Assembly: GCF_007065885.1 (NCBI RefSeq)
Contig: NZ_CP041409.1
Span: 1,783,501-1,847,500 of the forward strand
Reading direction: 5' to 3'
Source: Altererythrobacter sp. TH136
GTDB lineage: Bacteria > Pseudomonadota > Alphaproteobacteria > Sphingomonadales > Sphingomonadaceae
Length of the DNA stretch: 64,000 bases
In this document: in pieces, positions 1 through 10,393 of the stretch
Position numbering within the stretch: the first letter of the stretch is position 1
Layout of the letters: every line of letters starts with the position of its first letter
Notes under the pieces: generated by a model
Seen by the model: the letters and a program-made list of their open reading frames with translations, nothing else
Told to the model about the DNA's origin: nothing
Database searches by the model: none
Made by a program: the position numbers and the translations under genes

Positions 1-252
1 CATCTGGGCGAGGCGCAGGCGATCGCCAACCCCCTGATGCTGCACATTGCAGGCGCGGATCACTTCGTCACGGCTGACGCGCAAACGGCGATCCATCAGG
101 CATTGGATGGCCATCCCCGGGTGACTCTGCACGACTACCCCGGCCTAGATCACGGGTTTGCCGCAGAGATAGGCCAGCGCCGCGACGAACAGGGCGCCCA
201 GCTCGCCGACCGCCGCACTGAGGCGTTCTTCGCGGAGCATCTGGCCGCATGA
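1..252 (+). CDS. Dienelactone hydrolase-like alpha/beta hydrolase, C-terminal part
   Basis: The gene enters from the left edge in frame 1, so only the last 83 residues are visible. They hold the end of an alpha/beta hydrolase: a beta strand followed by an Asp (motif AGADHF, where dienelactone hydrolases carry the acid) and, about 30 residues later, YPGLDHGF, which fits the catalytic His region of that family. The nucleophile lies outside the window. The stop overlaps the next start by 4 nt, which suggests co-transcription with the FMN protein that follows. The substrate cannot be inferred. Confidence 0.7.
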   Translation, partial: HLGEAQAIANPLMLHIAGADHFVTADAQTAIHQALDGHPRVTLHDYPGLDHGFAAEIGQRRDEQGAQLADRRTEAFFAEHLAA

Positions 253-1859
253 TCAACCGCGCCCGGTGGCGCTGGTCGGCCCACACGGCGACCCGCTATG
301 GCCTGCCGCTGGGGGTGCTGGTGCTCAGTGTCGCGTTCGCCCTGTGGTGGCGGTGGGGCCTGTTCGTCAGCCTGCCGCTCCTGGCGGTCGCGGCATGGGA
401 CTTCCTCCAGCGCGAACATACCCTGCGGCGCAACTACCCGCTGCTGGCGCGGTTCAGATGGATCATGGAGGATTTGCGGCCCTTCGCGCAGGCCTATGTC
501 GTCGAAGGCGACCTGGAGGGGCGCCCGTTCAACCACGATGAACGCTCGCTGGTCTATGCGCGGGCCAAGGGTGAGCTCGACTCGCATCCGTTCGGCACCG
601 AACTCGACGTATATTCCGATGAATACGAGTGGCTCGCGCACTCGATGGTCCCGAACGAACAAGCCCCTCTGGAATGGCGAGTCGACGTCGGTAGCTCGCA
701 ATGCACCAGGCCCTATTCCGCCGCATTGCTCAATATCTCGGCCATGAGTTTCGGCTCGCTGTCAGCCAAGGCCATTCTGGCGCTCAACAAGGGGGCCGCA
801 GCCGGCGGTTTCTATCATGACACCGGCGAAGGCGGCTTGTCGCGCTACCACCGTGAGCACGGCGGTCACCTGGTGTGGGAAATCGGCAGCGGCTATTTCG
901 GCTGCCGCGACGGGTGGGGCAAGTTCGATCCCGCCAAGTTTGCCGATACCGCGCAGATCGATCAGGTGAAGATGGTCGAGATCAAGCTGAGCCAGGGTGC
1001 CAAGCCCGGGCACGGCGGGGTTCTGCCGGGATCCAAGGTGAGCGCGGAGATCGCCGCGGCGCGCGGGGTGCCGCAGGGCAAGGATTGCGTCTCCCCGGCC
1101 GCGCATTCGACCTTCTCGACGCCGGTCGAACTGCTCGAATGGGCGGCACAGCTGCGCGAACTGTCGGGCGGCAAGCCGGTCGGCCTCAAGCTGTGCGTCG
1201 GGCAGCCCCACGAGGTGTTCGCGCTGGTGAAGGCGATGCTCGAGACGGGCATCCGGGTGGATTACATCGTCGTCGATGGGGCGGAGGGCGGCACCGGCGC
1301 CTCTCCGGTCGAATTCTCCAATCGCGTGGGCAGCCCGTTGCGCGAAGGATTGGTCCTGATGCGGAACGCCCTGGTAGGGGCCGATCTGAAGCACGAGATC
1401 AAGCTCGCCGCCGCGGGCAAGGTCCACTCAGGCGCCGGTATGGCGATGAATTTCGGCCTTGGTGCGGACTGGTGCAACGCGGCCCGCGCCTTCATGTTCG
1501 CGCTGGGCTGCGTGCAATCGATGCGCTGTCATGAGGACACCTGCCCTACCGGGATCACCACGCAGGATGCCACGCGGCAATACGGACTGGTGGTGCCGGA
1601 AAAGGCCGAGCGGGTCGCCCGGTTCCAACGGCAAACGCTGCACGGCTTGCGCGAGATGGTGGTCGCCATGGGGCTCGACAATCCGTGGCAGATCACCTCG
1701 TGCCATATCAACGAGCGGCTCGACAGCGCCCGCGCCGCGCCGGTCGACGAGATTTATGGGTTCCTCGAGGAAGGAGCATTGCTCGACGATCCGGACGCCA
1801 CGCAGTATGCCCGCTACTGGCGGATGGCCCAGGCGAACAGTTTCGCGCGGGCAAACTGA
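249..1859 (+). CDS. Membrane-anchored FMN-binding glutamate synthase family protein
   Basis: This 536-residue protein has two hydrophobic N-terminal segments (about residues 18-35 and 37-50) followed by a glutamate-synthase alpha-subunit FMN domain. Visible marks are the FMN-site motif GAEGGTGASP near residues 340-350 and cysteines C421, C427 and C432, which have the C-x5-C-x4-C spacing of the [3Fe-4S] site of GltB. It lacks the glutaminase domain and glucan-binding domain of true GltB, so it is unlikely to make glutamate alone. Members of this short family are common in proteobacteria and their substrate is unknown. The ATG overlaps the previous stop (ATGA). Confidence 0.85.
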   Translation: MINRARWRWSAHTATRYGLPLGVLVLSVAFALWWRWGLFVSLPLLAVAAWDFLQREHTLRRNYPLLARFRWIMEDLRPFAQAYVVEGDLEGRPFNHDERSLVYARAKGELDSHPFGTELDVYSDEYEWLAHSMVPNEQAPLEWRVDVGSSQCTRPYSAALLNISAMSFGSLSAKAILALNKGAAAGGFYHDTGEGGLSRYHREHGGHLVWEIGSGYFGCRDGWGKFDPAKFADTAQIDQVKMVEIKLSQGAKPGHGGVLPGSKVSAEIAAARGVPQGKDCVSPAAHSTFSTPVELLEWAAQLRELSGGKPVGLKLCVGQPHEVFALVKAMLETGIRVDYIVVDGAEGGTGASPVEFSNRVGSPLREGLVLMRNALVGADLKHEIKLAAAGKVHSGAGMAMNFGLGADWCNAARAFMFALGCVQSMRCHEDTCPTGITTQDATRQYGLVVPEKAERVARFQRQTLHGLREMVVAMGLDNPWQITSCHINERLDSARAAPVDEIYGFLEEGALLDDPDATQYARYWRMAQANSFARAN

Positions 1860-1871
1860 GGGGAAGATGCG

Positions 1872-2273
1872 ATGAGCGCGGAAATGGGTCTGAAGAATTG
1901 GCACCGCGTCCTCGACGGCGGCAGCGATCCCGCCGCGCTCGCCGAAATCATCCGCGAAGATGCGGTGTTTCACTCCCCGGTGGTGCACACCCCGCAAACG
2001 GGCCGCGCCAAAGTGGTCGGGTATCTCGCCGCCGCGGGGGTGGTGCTCAATACCGAGGCGTTCCGGTACGTGCGCGAATTCAGCGACGGCAATCAGGCGC
2101 TGCTCGAATTCGTGACCGAGCTCGATGGCATCCAGATCAACGGCATCGACCTGATTACCTTCGACGATGCGGGACTGATCGCCGACTTCAAGGTGATGGT
2201 CCGCCCGCTGAAGGCGATCAACAAGGTGTGGGAAATGATGGGTGCCCAGCTGGCGGCGACCGCCGGAAGCTAA
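1872..2273 (+). CDS. NTF2-like / SnoaL-like protein
   Basis: A 133-residue single-domain protein with the alpha+beta-barrel pattern of the NTF2-like fold: an N-terminal helix with W10, the segment AVFHSPVV, and a C-terminal strand ending in FKVMVRPLKAI. Proteins of this type are often annotated as nuclear transport factor 2 family proteins and include small-molecule isomerases and hydrolases, but nothing here fixes a substrate. It starts 12 nt after the FMN protein and probably shares its transcript. Confidence 0.75.
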   Translation: MSAEMGLKNWHRVLDGGSDPAALAEIIREDAVFHSPVVHTPQTGRAKVVGYLAAAGVVLNTEAFRYVREFSDGNQALLEFVTELDGIQINGIDLITFDDAGLIADFKVMVRPLKAINKVWEMMGAQLAATAGS

Positions 2274-2326
2274 CCGAAGATTATCTGCGCCTGTCCGGCC
2301 CCCCGCGGCTGGCCACAGCCCGATAG

Positions 2327-2716
2327 CTAATTCAATGCGGCGAAGTTCTCCACCAGCTGGCGCGAACCGGGCGACATCATTCCGGGCAACTCGGCCGCGA
2401 TGGCGGCGCGACGGCCGGCCAGATCGGAACCAAGCCGCATGCGGTGCATCGACCAGCCCGCGCAGCTGCGCTCAGTGATCGGCTCATCGATCAGCCGGAG
2501 AATTCCCGAATGTCGCGGGTCCCGCGCCAACTTCGCCATCAGGCTCATCAGCACGGCCTGCTCGCCTTCGATCAGCTGCAGGAAGTTGCGGCCGTTGTAG
2601 ATCAAAAAGCCGGTGATCTGCCGTTCGAAATTGCCCTGCTCGGCGGCAGCGACAATGCGATCGACTTCCGCAGCGGGCAGCCCCGTCGCGGTGCTGATAT
2701 AAACTATGCGGCGCAT
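2327..2716 (-). CDS. BLUF-domain blue-light sensor
   Basis: A stand-alone BLUF domain of 129 residues. The residues that define the flavin photocycle are present: Y6, N29 and Q47 (in FLQLIEG), the ITG motif at 34-36, the D-x-RH motif near 66-69, and the W88-S89-M90 triplet. Proteins of this class bind FAD and signal by rearranging hydrogen bonds after blue light. There is no attached output domain, so it must act on a partner protein. About 40 residues follow the domain, probably the capping helices. It faces away from rho on its own transcript. Confidence 0.9.
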   Translation of the reverse strand: MRRIVYISTATGLPAAEVDRIVAAAEQGNFERQITGFLIYNGRNFLQLIEGEQAVLMSLMAKLARDPRHSGILRLIDEPITERSCAGWSMHRMRLGSDLAGRRAAIAAELPGMMSPGSRQLVENFAALN

Positions 2717-2815
2717 GCGACCCTCGCCTGATTGGACCCTGTATCGAGCAAGCTGCGGACGTTCAGCGAAACGGTGCCGGACGCCGCCCGGCCCCGCCCG
2801 CTCGCAGTATTCCGC

Positions 2816-4081
<1,266 letters not shown>

Positions 4082-4263
4082 AACTGTAGTATCCGATACT
4101 TGGAAGCGGCCGGCCGGTCGTATGGGCTTGGGGAAAGCAGACCGGGCCTAGGCGTTGCGCGCCAGGCCGGAAAGCGCCGGGTGATGCGGGTGAAATAAGC
4201 GCCGCGCCGCACGCCGTCAATCGAGCGCCACTTCAGCTCGTCCTGCTTTTCAGGTCGGCAGGC

Positions 4264-4707
4264 TCAGAACGGGCGGACGATCACCAGGATGACGATCAGT
4301 GCCGCGGCCACTCCGGGCACCTCGTTGAGCAGTCGCAGCTGCTTGCCGGTGAGCGGGCGATGCCCCTGCGCCAGTTTCCTGGAATAGCCGGCCATATAGC
4401 CGTGATACCCGGACAACAGCAGCACGAACAGCAGCTTCGCGTGCAGCCAGCCCTCGCCCCACAGGTTCTGCGTGGTGGCCAGCAGGATGCCGAGCACCCA
4501 CACCACGACGATCGATGGCAACAGGATGATCTTGAGCAGCTTGCGCTCACGATCGGCCCACACCGCCGCCTCGGCCGAGCCGGGTTCAGCCTCCTGGTGA
4601 TAGACCAGATAGCGCGGGAGCATGAACAGGCCGGCCATCCAGAAGATGACAAAGATCACGTGGCCGGCTTTCAGCCAGAGATACGTCACCGCGAGCGCGC
4701 TTTGCAT
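4264..4707 (-). CDS. hemJ: Protoporphyrinogen IX oxidase HemJ
   Basis: A 147-residue membrane protein with four predicted transmembrane helices. Its N terminus (WLKAGHVIFVIFWMAGLF, with H16) and the third segment (LHAKLLFVLLLSGYHGYM) match the HemJ/CopD-type family that oxidises protoporphyrinogen IX in bacteria lacking HemG or HemY. The gene lies 32 nt downstream of hemE on the same strand, so two heme steps are probably co-expressed. Confidence 0.93.
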   Translation of the reverse strand: MQSALAVTYLWLKAGHVIFVIFWMAGLFMLPRYLVYHQEAEPGSAEAAVWADRERKLLKIILLPSIVVVWVLGILLATTQNLWGEGWLHAKLLFVLLLSGYHGYMAGYSRKLAQGHRPLTGKQLRLLNEVPGVAAALIVILVIVRPF

Positions 4708-4739
4708 GGGAGGCTTCTAGGAAATTGCCGAGGCATCTG

Positions 4740-5765
4740 TCACCCCTGCCACTGACGCACCGTGTCGCGCAAGCGCTCGACATGTTCGATCGGGGTGTGC
4801 TGGCCGATGCCGTGGCCGAGATTGAACACATGCGGGCGATCGGCGAACGCGCGCAAGATGGCGTGAGTGCGCTCCTCCAGCGCCGCCCCGCCGGCCAGCA
4901 GCAGCAGCGGATCGAGGTTGCCCTGCACCGGCATGCCCGCGGGCAGTTCGCGCGCGGCCCATGCGGGATCGATCGTCTCGTCGACCCCCACGGCATCGAC
5001 GCCGGTCTCGCGTGCGTAAGCGGCGAGCTTGGCCCCGGCTCCCTTGGGAAAGCCGATCACCGGCACCCCGGGGCAGTGTACATGGACCGCCGCGGTGATG
5101 CGGGCGTTGGGCGCGATCACCCAGCGCTCGAACTGCTCTGGCGCGAGACTTCCGGCCCAGGAATCGAACAGCTGGACCGCCTCGGCTCCTGCTTCGATCT
5201 GGCCGACCAGATATTCGACCGTCACCGCCTCGATGGCGGCGATGATCGCGGCGAAGCCGGCCGGGTCGCGGTAAGCCATCGCCCGCGCCGCGTGATGGTC
5301 CTTCGACCCTTCGCCCGCGACCATGTAGGTGGCGACGGTCCACGGACTTCCCGCAAAGCCCAGCAGAGTGGTCTCAGGGCCCAGGGCGGCGCGCACCCGT
5401 TCCACCGTCCGGTAGATCGGCTGAAGGCGCTCAGGCACGCTCTGGAGGGCCTCCAGCGCGCTATCAACCAGCGGCGGGGACAGTCGTGGTCCCTCCCCTG
5501 CGCCGAACGTCAGGTCCTGCCCCATGGCGTACGGCACGATCAGAATGTCGGAAAACAGGATCGCGCCGTCGAAGCCGAACCGGCGGATCGGCTGCAGAGT
5601 CACTTCGGCCGCCGCCTCGCTGTCGTACACCAGCGCGAGGAAGCCGCCCTTCTCCGCTCGCAAGGCGCGATATTCGGGCAGATAGCGGCCTGCCTGGCGC
5701 ATCAGCCACAGCGGCACCCGCCCGCCCCGATGGCCATTCAGAGTGTCGAGTAACGAGCCCGGCAT
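4740..5765 (-). CDS. hemE: Uroporphyrinogen decarboxylase HemE
   Basis: A 341-residue cytosolic enzyme that converts uroporphyrinogen III to coproporphyrinogen III. The N-terminal signature LMRQAGRYLPEYRALR (21-36, with the substrate-binding arginines) and ILFSDILIVPYAMG, which carries the catalytic Asp, are intact, as is FAGSPWTVATYM. It is the first gene of a hemE-hemJ unit and its start borders the probable origin region. Confidence 0.97.
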   Translation of the reverse strand: MPGSLLDTLNGHRGGRVPLWLMRQAGRYLPEYRALRAEKGGFLALVYDSEAAAEVTLQPIRRFGFDGAILFSDILIVPYAMGQDLTFGAGEGPRLSPPLVDSALEALQSVPERLQPIYRTVERVRAALGPETTLLGFAGSPWTVATYMVAGEGSKDHHAARAMAYRDPAGFAAIIAAIEAVTVEYLVGQIEAGAEAVQLFDSWAGSLAPEQFERWVIAPNARITAAVHVHCPGVPVIGFPKGAGAKLAAYARETGVDAVGVDETIDPAWAARELPAGMPVQGNLDPLLLLAGGAALEERTHAILRAFADRPHVFNLGHGIGQHTPIEHVERLRDTVRQWQG

Positions 5766-6091
5766 GCGTCTCTAATCCAATTCAATAAGATTCTATAGAA
5801 AGATGAAGGAGTCTGTTGGCCCTGTGGAAAGCGGGGATTGCGGCGCCCTGCCCGATTTCTCCCGCTCTGAACAGGTTTCCAGCGCCATCGAATCATGGGA
5901 TTCCCGCGTCAACGGTTCGTTGTCCCCGCTATCACCAGCCTGTCGAGAAGCTTGTCGCCATGTCCACAAGCGGCCCGGTTCCCGGCTGGCAGTGGGCATG
6001 GAATCGCGCAGATCGCTTGTCCGCGGTTTCCTCCCGTGGTTTATGCCGCACCTTCTCCACAGGCCGCCGACCGGAGCGACGACGTCCCGCC
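5766..6091. other. Probable chromosomal replication origin (oriC)
   Basis: This 326-bp non-coding gap separates divergent hemE and ppsR, the position of oriC in Caulobacter and several other alphaproteobacteria. It contains an A/T-rich stretch (5771-5806, 9 G/C of 36). There are three DnaA-box-like sequences: 6053-6061 TTCTCCACA (8 of 9 to TTATCCACA), 5960-5968 ATGTCCACA (7 of 9), and 5823-5831 on the minus strand (7 of 9). Four GANTC sites, the CcrM methylation target, lie at 5789, 5890, 5899 and 6001. The middle box sits in an inverted repeat GCTTGT/ACAAGC (5950-5971). Origin function is inferred, not shown. Confidence 0.72.
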
Positions 6092-6937
6092 ATGCCGCGC
6101 ATCCACCTCCATCTGCTGTCGGATTCCACCGGCGAAACGCTGGAGATGATCGCGAAGGCGGCACTCGCGCAGTTCGACGAAGCCGATGTCCAGCGCCACT
6201 TTTGGCCGATGGTCCGCAGCCGGCAGCACATCGACCGGATCGTGCCCGATATCGCCGCGCATCCGGGGCTGGTGCTGTTCACCCTAGTGAACCCCGAAAC
6301 GCGCACCCGGCTGGAAGAACATTGCCGCACGATTGGCCTGCCCGCAGTGCCGGTGCTCGATGCGGTCACCGAAGCGCTGGAGAGCCACCTGGGGCAGGAG
6401 GCGCACGGTCGTCCGGGCCGACAGCACTCGATGGACGCGGCGTATTTCGCGCGGGTCGATGCGATTCAATACACTATCGCGCACGACGACGGGATCGCCT
6501 GGGAGGAATGGGAAGAGGCCGACATCCTGCTCGCCGGCGTGTCACGCAGTTCCAAGACGCCCACCAGCATCTACCTGGCGAACCGCGGTTACAAGGTCGC
6601 CAACATCCCGCTGGTGGTGGAGAGCCCGCCGCCGTCGGCCTTGTTCACCCTGCGCCACCCCCTGATCGTCGGACTGACGACCGCGCCGGACCGGCTGATC
6701 CAGATCCGCCGCAATCGCCTGCTGACGATCGCCGAAGGGCGCGAGAGCGACTACGTCGATGCGGAACGGGTCGCCGCCGAGGTCAAGTTCGCCCGCCGGC
6801 TGTTCGCCGACAACGGCTGGCCGGTGATCGACGTCACCCGCCGCTCGATCGAGGAAACCGCCGCTGCGGTGATCCGCCTGCTGACCGAACGCGACGCGCG
6901 CGACGTGCCGGGGATGGGCCGGCCGGGCCTGCCGTGA
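6092..6937 (+). CDS. ppsR: Pyruvate, phosphate/water dikinase regulatory protein (kinase-pyrophosphorylase)
   Basis: A 281-residue DUF299 protein. Its P-loop-like motif GVSRSSKT (149-156) and N-terminal [10 protein letters not shown] are diagnostic. Family members use ADP to phosphorylate, and phosphate to dephosphorylate, a Thr of PEP synthase or pyruvate phosphate dikinase, so they switch gluconeogenic flux. Which of the two is the target cannot be told here. The open frame continues upstream through the origin gap, but homology begins at this ATG ([12 protein letters not shown]), which I chose. It is the first gene of a ppsR-maf-aroE-coaE overlapping run. Confidence 0.93.
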   Translation: MPRIHLHLLSDSTGETLEMIAKAALAQFDEADVQRHFWPMVRSRQHIDRIVPDIAAHPGLVLFTLVNPETRTRLEEHCRTIGLPAVPVLDAVTEALESHLGQEAHGRPGRQHSMDAAYFARVDAIQYTIAHDDGIAWEEWEEADILLAGVSRSSKTPTSIYLANRGYKVANIPLVVESPPPSALFTLRHPLIVGLTTAPDRLIQIRRNRLLTIAEGRESDYVDAERVAAEVKFARRLFADNGWPVIDVTRRSIEETAAAVIRLLTERDARDVPGMGRPGLP

Positions 6938-7521
6938 CCCTGGTTCTTGCGTCCCAGAGCGCCTCGCGGCGGGAGATGCTGGCGGCAGCCGGACTGGCGT
7001 TCGAAGTCGCCGCCGCCGCGATCGACGAACGCGCAGTCGAAGCCGGCCTCGCCGGCGCCGCGCCACAGGAGATTGCGCTGGCGCTCGCCGAGGCCAAGGC
7101 GCTGGCGGTGTCGCGGGACCGGCCCGGCGATCTCGTGCTGGGAAGCGATTCGCTGGTGGTGTGCGGCGGGCGCAGGTTCGACAAACCCGCCAGCCGCGAA
7201 GATGCCGCGCGCCATTTGGAATGGTTTTCCGGACGGACGATCGAACTCCATAGCGCAGCCGCGCTGACGCGGACGGGGGCGGTCGTCTGGCGCGGCGCCG
7301 AGGTCGCCCGCCTGACGGTTAGGCCGCTGTCCGGTTCGTTCATCGAATCATACCTCGATGCCGAGTGGCCCGCCGTCGCCGCGTGCGTGGGCGTCTTCCG
7401 TATCGAAGCGCGCGGCGTGCAGTTGTTCAGCGCTATCGACGGCGATCATTTCACGGTCCTTGGCATGCCCTTGCTGTTGGTTCTCGATGCCTTGCGCGAG
7501 TCGGGGGAGCTGCCCGCATGA
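6934..7521 (+). CDS. maf: Maf-like nucleoside triphosphate pyrophosphatase
   Basis: A 195-residue Maf/Ham1-fold protein. The signatures are [12 protein letters not shown] at the N terminus (nucleotide-binding Ser-Arg), GSDSLVV (metal-binding Asp) and the RFDKPAS motif. Such enzymes hydrolyse non-canonical or modified NTPs to the monophosphate. The start is GTG overlapping the ppsR stop (GTGA), the only start that preserves the N-terminal LVLASQS strand. Confidence 0.93.
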   Translation: MTLVLASQSASRREMLAAAGLAFEVAAAAIDERAVEAGLAGAAPQEIALALAEAKALAVSRDRPGDLVLGSDSLVVCGGRRFDKPASREDAARHLEWFSGRTIELHSAAALTRTGAVVWRGAEVARLTVRPLSGSFIESYLDAEWPAVAACVGVFRIEARGVQLFSAIDGDHFTVLGMPLLLVLDALRESGELPA

Positions 7522-8369
7522 CCGCGTATGCCGAAGTGATCGGCGATCCGATCGCCCAATCCAAGTCGCCGGCGATCCACGGTTTCTGGCTCGGCAAGCT
7601 GGGCCTTGCCGCAAGTTATCGACCGCATCACGTCCCCGCAGACGCGCTCGCGTCCTATCTGGCCGTGGCGCGCGGGGACCCTGCGTGGTGCGGGTGTAAC
7701 GTCACGATGCCGCATAAGCAGGCCGTCGTCCCGCTGGTGGACCGGCTCGATCCGCTGGCCGCCCGCATCGGCGCGGTGAACACCGTCGTGCGTGAGGGCG
7801 ACGCGCTGGTAGGCAGCAACACCGATGCGGGCGGGTTCCTGGAGCCGCTCCGGCAACACCTCGGATCGACGCACTATTTTCGGATGGCGCGGGTGCTCGG
7901 CACCGGCGGGGCGGCGCGGGCGATCGTGGCGGCGCTGACGGCGGAAAAGTTCATCATCGTGCTTGCCGGGCGCGATCCGCACAAGGCGCGCGGCATCCTG
8001 GATGAACTGGATCCGGGCGGTGAGCATCACGCGGTCGATCTCGCCCATTTCGCCGACCCGACCGAATTCGCCTTCGACGACCGTGAGGGCTGCCTCGACC
8101 TTGTCGTGAACGCGAGCCCGCTCGGGATGCGCGGCCAGCCGCCGCTGGTGTTCGACTGGAGCCATGCACCGCCCGGGGCGATCGCGTATGATATCGTGAC
8201 CGATCCGGTGGCCACGCCCTTCCTGTCCGGCGCGCGCGCGGCGGGACATCGCACAATTGACGGACTGGCCATGCTGATCGGTCAGGCGTCGCTGGCATTC
8301 GAGCGCTTTTTCGGCTGCCCCCCTCCGCGCGAGCATGACGCCGAATTGCGCGCGCTGCTGGTGCCATGA
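7518..8369 (+). CDS. aroE: Shikimate dehydrogenase (NADP+)
   Basis: A 283-residue enzyme of aromatic amino acid synthesis that reduces 3-dehydroshikimate to shikimate. The substrate-binding motif [10 protein letters not shown] (15-24), NVTMPHK with catalytic Lys67, and a nucleotide-binding glycine loop GTGGAARAI are present. The ATG overlaps the maf stop (ATGA), and a longer open frame upstream is a shadow of maf. Confidence 0.96.
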   Translation: MTAYAEVIGDPIAQSKSPAIHGFWLGKLGLAASYRPHHVPADALASYLAVARGDPAWCGCNVTMPHKQAVVPLVDRLDPLAARIGAVNTVVREGDALVGSNTDAGGFLEPLRQHLGSTHYFRMARVLGTGGAARAIVAALTAEKFIIVLAGRDPHKARGILDELDPGGEHHAVDLAHFADPTEFAFDDREGCLDLVVNASPLGMRGQPPLVFDWSHAPPGAIAYDIVTDPVATPFLSGARAAGHRTIDGLAMLIGQASLAFERFFGCPPPREHDAELRALLVP

Positions 8370-8980
8370 GCCGCCCGTTCATCGTTGGCCTGACCGGCTC
8401 AATTGGGATGGGCAAATCGACCGTCGCCGCGATGTTCGAAGCGGCCGGCGTGCCGGTGTTCGATGCCGATGCCACGGTGCGGCGGCTGCAGGGCGCGGGC
8501 GGCGCGCTGGTGCCGGCGATCGAGCAGGCATTTCCCGGCTCGACCGGACCGGAGGGCGTGCTGCGCGAACAACTGGGCGCGCAGGTCTTTGCCGACCGCG
8601 ACGCGCTCGCTCGGCTAGAGGCCATCGTCCACCCCGCCGTGGCGGCCGAGCGTCACGCGTTCATGATCGAGCACGCGGGCCAGCCGCTGGTGGTGTTCGA
8701 TATTCCGCTGCTGTTCGAAAAAGGCGGCTGGGAGAGCGTGGACGCGGTGGCGGTGGTATCTGCTCCGGCGGAAATCCAGCGCCAGCGCGTGCTCGCCCGT
8801 CCCGGCATGACGCCGGAGAAGTTCGCGCACATCCTGTCGCTCCAGGTGCCGGACGCCGACAAGCGCGCCCGGGCCGATTATGTCATCGACACCGGCACCT
8901 CGATTTACCAGACGGAGGCCGAGATCGTTCGGCTGATCGCCCGGCTGACCGAACGCTCCCCTCTTGTCAGGCCGACCTGA
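8366..8980 (+). CDS. coaE: Dephospho-CoA kinase
   Basis: A 204-residue P-loop kinase that performs the last step of coenzyme A synthesis. The P-loop GLTGSIGMGKS occupies residues 8-18, followed by the CoaE-typical FDADATVRRL (where D marks the substrate site) and a lid rich in Arg (QRQRVLARPGM). It overlaps the aroE stop by 4 nt and completes the overlapping four-gene set that starts with ppsR. Confidence 0.96.
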   Translation: MSRPFIVGLTGSIGMGKSTVAAMFEAAGVPVFDADATVRRLQGAGGALVPAIEQAFPGSTGPEGVLREQLGAQVFADRDALARLEAIVHPAVAAERHAFMIEHAGQPLVVFDIPLLFEKGGWESVDAVAVVSAPAEIQRQRVLARPGMTPEKFAHILSLQVPDADKRARADYVIDTGTSIYQTEAEIVRLIARLTERSPLVRPT

Positions 8981-9001
8981 GCGGCCGATAGAAACGGTCT
9001 C

Positions 9002-9688
9002 ATGCGCGAAATCGTGTTCGATACTGAAACCACCGGCCTCGATCCCCGGACGGGCGACCGAATGGTCGAGATCGGCTGTATCGAACTGGTGAACCGCGTG
9101 CCGACCGGGGCGCACTTTCACGCCTATTTCAATCCCGACCGCGACATGCCCGCGGGGGCGGAAGCAGTGCACGGGCTGTCAGCGGCGTTCCTGGCGGACA
9201 AGCCGCGTTTCCCTGACCGCTGTCACGACCTGCTCGAATTCATCGCGGACGCACCGCTTGTCGCGCACAACGCGGGGTTCGACTTCGCCTTCCTCAACCA
9301 CGAGCTTGAGCTGTGCGGGCTGGAGATCGTCTGCCTGTCGCGGATGATCGACACCGTTGCGCTCGCCAAGCGCCGGCACCCGGGCGCCAAGCTGTCGCTC
9401 GATGCCCTGTGCACCCGCTACGGCATCGATCGCAGTCACCGGGTCAAGCACGGCGCCCTGCTCGATGCGGAGTTGTTGGCGCAGGTTTATGTGGAGCTGA
9501 CCGGGGGCCGCCAGATCGGGCTGGAGCTGGCCGGCGACCGCGCCGGCGCCTCGGTGATCGAGATGCCGGGTATCGTCGTGCGCGAACGGCCATTCCGCGC
9601 CCCGCGTCCGCATCACCCCTCGGCTGACGAATTGGCACGGCATGCCGCATTCATCGGTCGGATCGAGGGAGCGATCTGGGCCGCGTAA
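9002..9688 (+). CDS. dnaQ: DNA polymerase III epsilon subunit (3'-5' proofreading exonuclease)
   Basis: A 228-residue DEDDh exonuclease. The metal-binding residues are visible as D7 and E9 (FDTETTG), D94 (VAHNAGFD), H150 and D155 (HGALLDAELL). A C-terminal tail of about 50 residues rich in Pro and Arg probably binds the polymerase alpha subunit. It lies 21 nt after coaE, the same order as in other alphaproteobacterial origin regions. Confidence 0.96.
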   Translation: MREIVFDTETTGLDPRTGDRMVEIGCIELVNRVPTGAHFHAYFNPDRDMPAGAEAVHGLSAAFLADKPRFPDRCHDLLEFIADAPLVAHNAGFDFAFLNHELELCGLEIVCLSRMIDTVALAKRRHPGAKLSLDALCTRYGIDRSHRVKHGALLDAELLAQVYVELTGGRQIGLELAGDRAGASVIEMPGIVVRERPFRAPRPHHPSADELARHAAFIGRIEGAIWAA

Positions 9689-9734
9689 CGTTTCTGTCCT
9701 GAAGGCTGCACATTTAACAGGAGTTAGACCGTCG

Positions 9735-10319
9735 ATGGATATTCGCGTCTCGGGCCACCAGATTGAAACCGGCGCTGCCCTGCAGGAGCATGTGGAGGAG
9801 CGCCTCTCCACTGCCGTCGAGAAGTATTTCAGCCGCGCGATTTCCAGTCAGGTCACCTTCGGCAAGGCGCCTGCAGGTGCGTTCAGCTGCGATATCGTCA
9901 CCCATGTGATGCACGGGCTGATACTGAAGTCGCACGGCGCGGCGCACGACGCGCACCAGGCGTTCGACCAAGCGGCCGAGAAGATCGAGAAACAGCTCCG
10001 CCGCTACAAGCGCCGGTTGCAGGACCGTCATCAGCAGACGGCCTTCACCGCCGAGCAGGAAGAGGCCGCTTATACCATCATCGCGGCGCCCGATGCCGAG
10101 GCTGACGAGGTCGACATCGCCGACACGCCGATGATCATTGCCGAAACCACTGCCGACATCCCTGAAGCGAGCGTCGCTGACGCGGTGATGATGCTGGATC
10201 TGCGCGACACCAACGCGATGCTGTTCAAGAACGCTGGCACCGGTCGGCACAATATGGTCTATCGCCGCCGCGATGGCTCGGTCGGTTGGGTCGAACCGCG
10301 CGCTGAACCCGCCACCTGA
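9735..10319 (+). CDS. hpf: Ribosome hibernation promoting factor, long form
   Basis: A 194-residue long-type HPF. It has an N-terminal S30AE domain (about 1-100, beginning MDIRVSGHQIETG), an acidic linker, and a C-terminal dimerisation domain ending RRRDGSVGWVEP. The long form joins two 70S ribosomes through this domain. The start follows an AGGAG ribosome-binding site (9719-9723). An upstream in-frame ATG at 9642 lies inside dnaQ and was rejected. The partner gene ptsN follows, as in the widespread hpf-ptsN pairing. Confidence 0.95.
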   Translation: MDIRVSGHQIETGAALQEHVEERLSTAVEKYFSRAISSQVTFGKAPAGAFSCDIVTHVMHGLILKSHGAAHDAHQAFDQAAEKIEKQLRRYKRRLQDRHQQTAFTAEQEEAAYTIIAAPDAEADEVDIADTPMIIAETTADIPEASVADAVMMLDLRDTNAMLFKNAGTGRHNMVYRRRDGSVGWVEPRAEPAT

Positions 10320-10393
10320 GGCGCCATCCTGGCTGAGGTCGGCCGGGGGCGTCGCCATCTTTCCTGCAACGCGCGCCAGCTTGCGAAACCAAA

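Noticed and set aside
5803-6933. Long plus-strand frames running through the origin gap into ppsR and maf
   Set aside because: Similarity to known families starts only at 6092 (ppsR) and 6934 (maf); the upstream part has no family features and overlaps DnaA-like boxes.
10320-10393. Possible terminator hairpin between hpf and ptsN
   Set aside because: The stems are short and interrupted and there is no T-run; hpf and ptsN are more likely co-transcribed.
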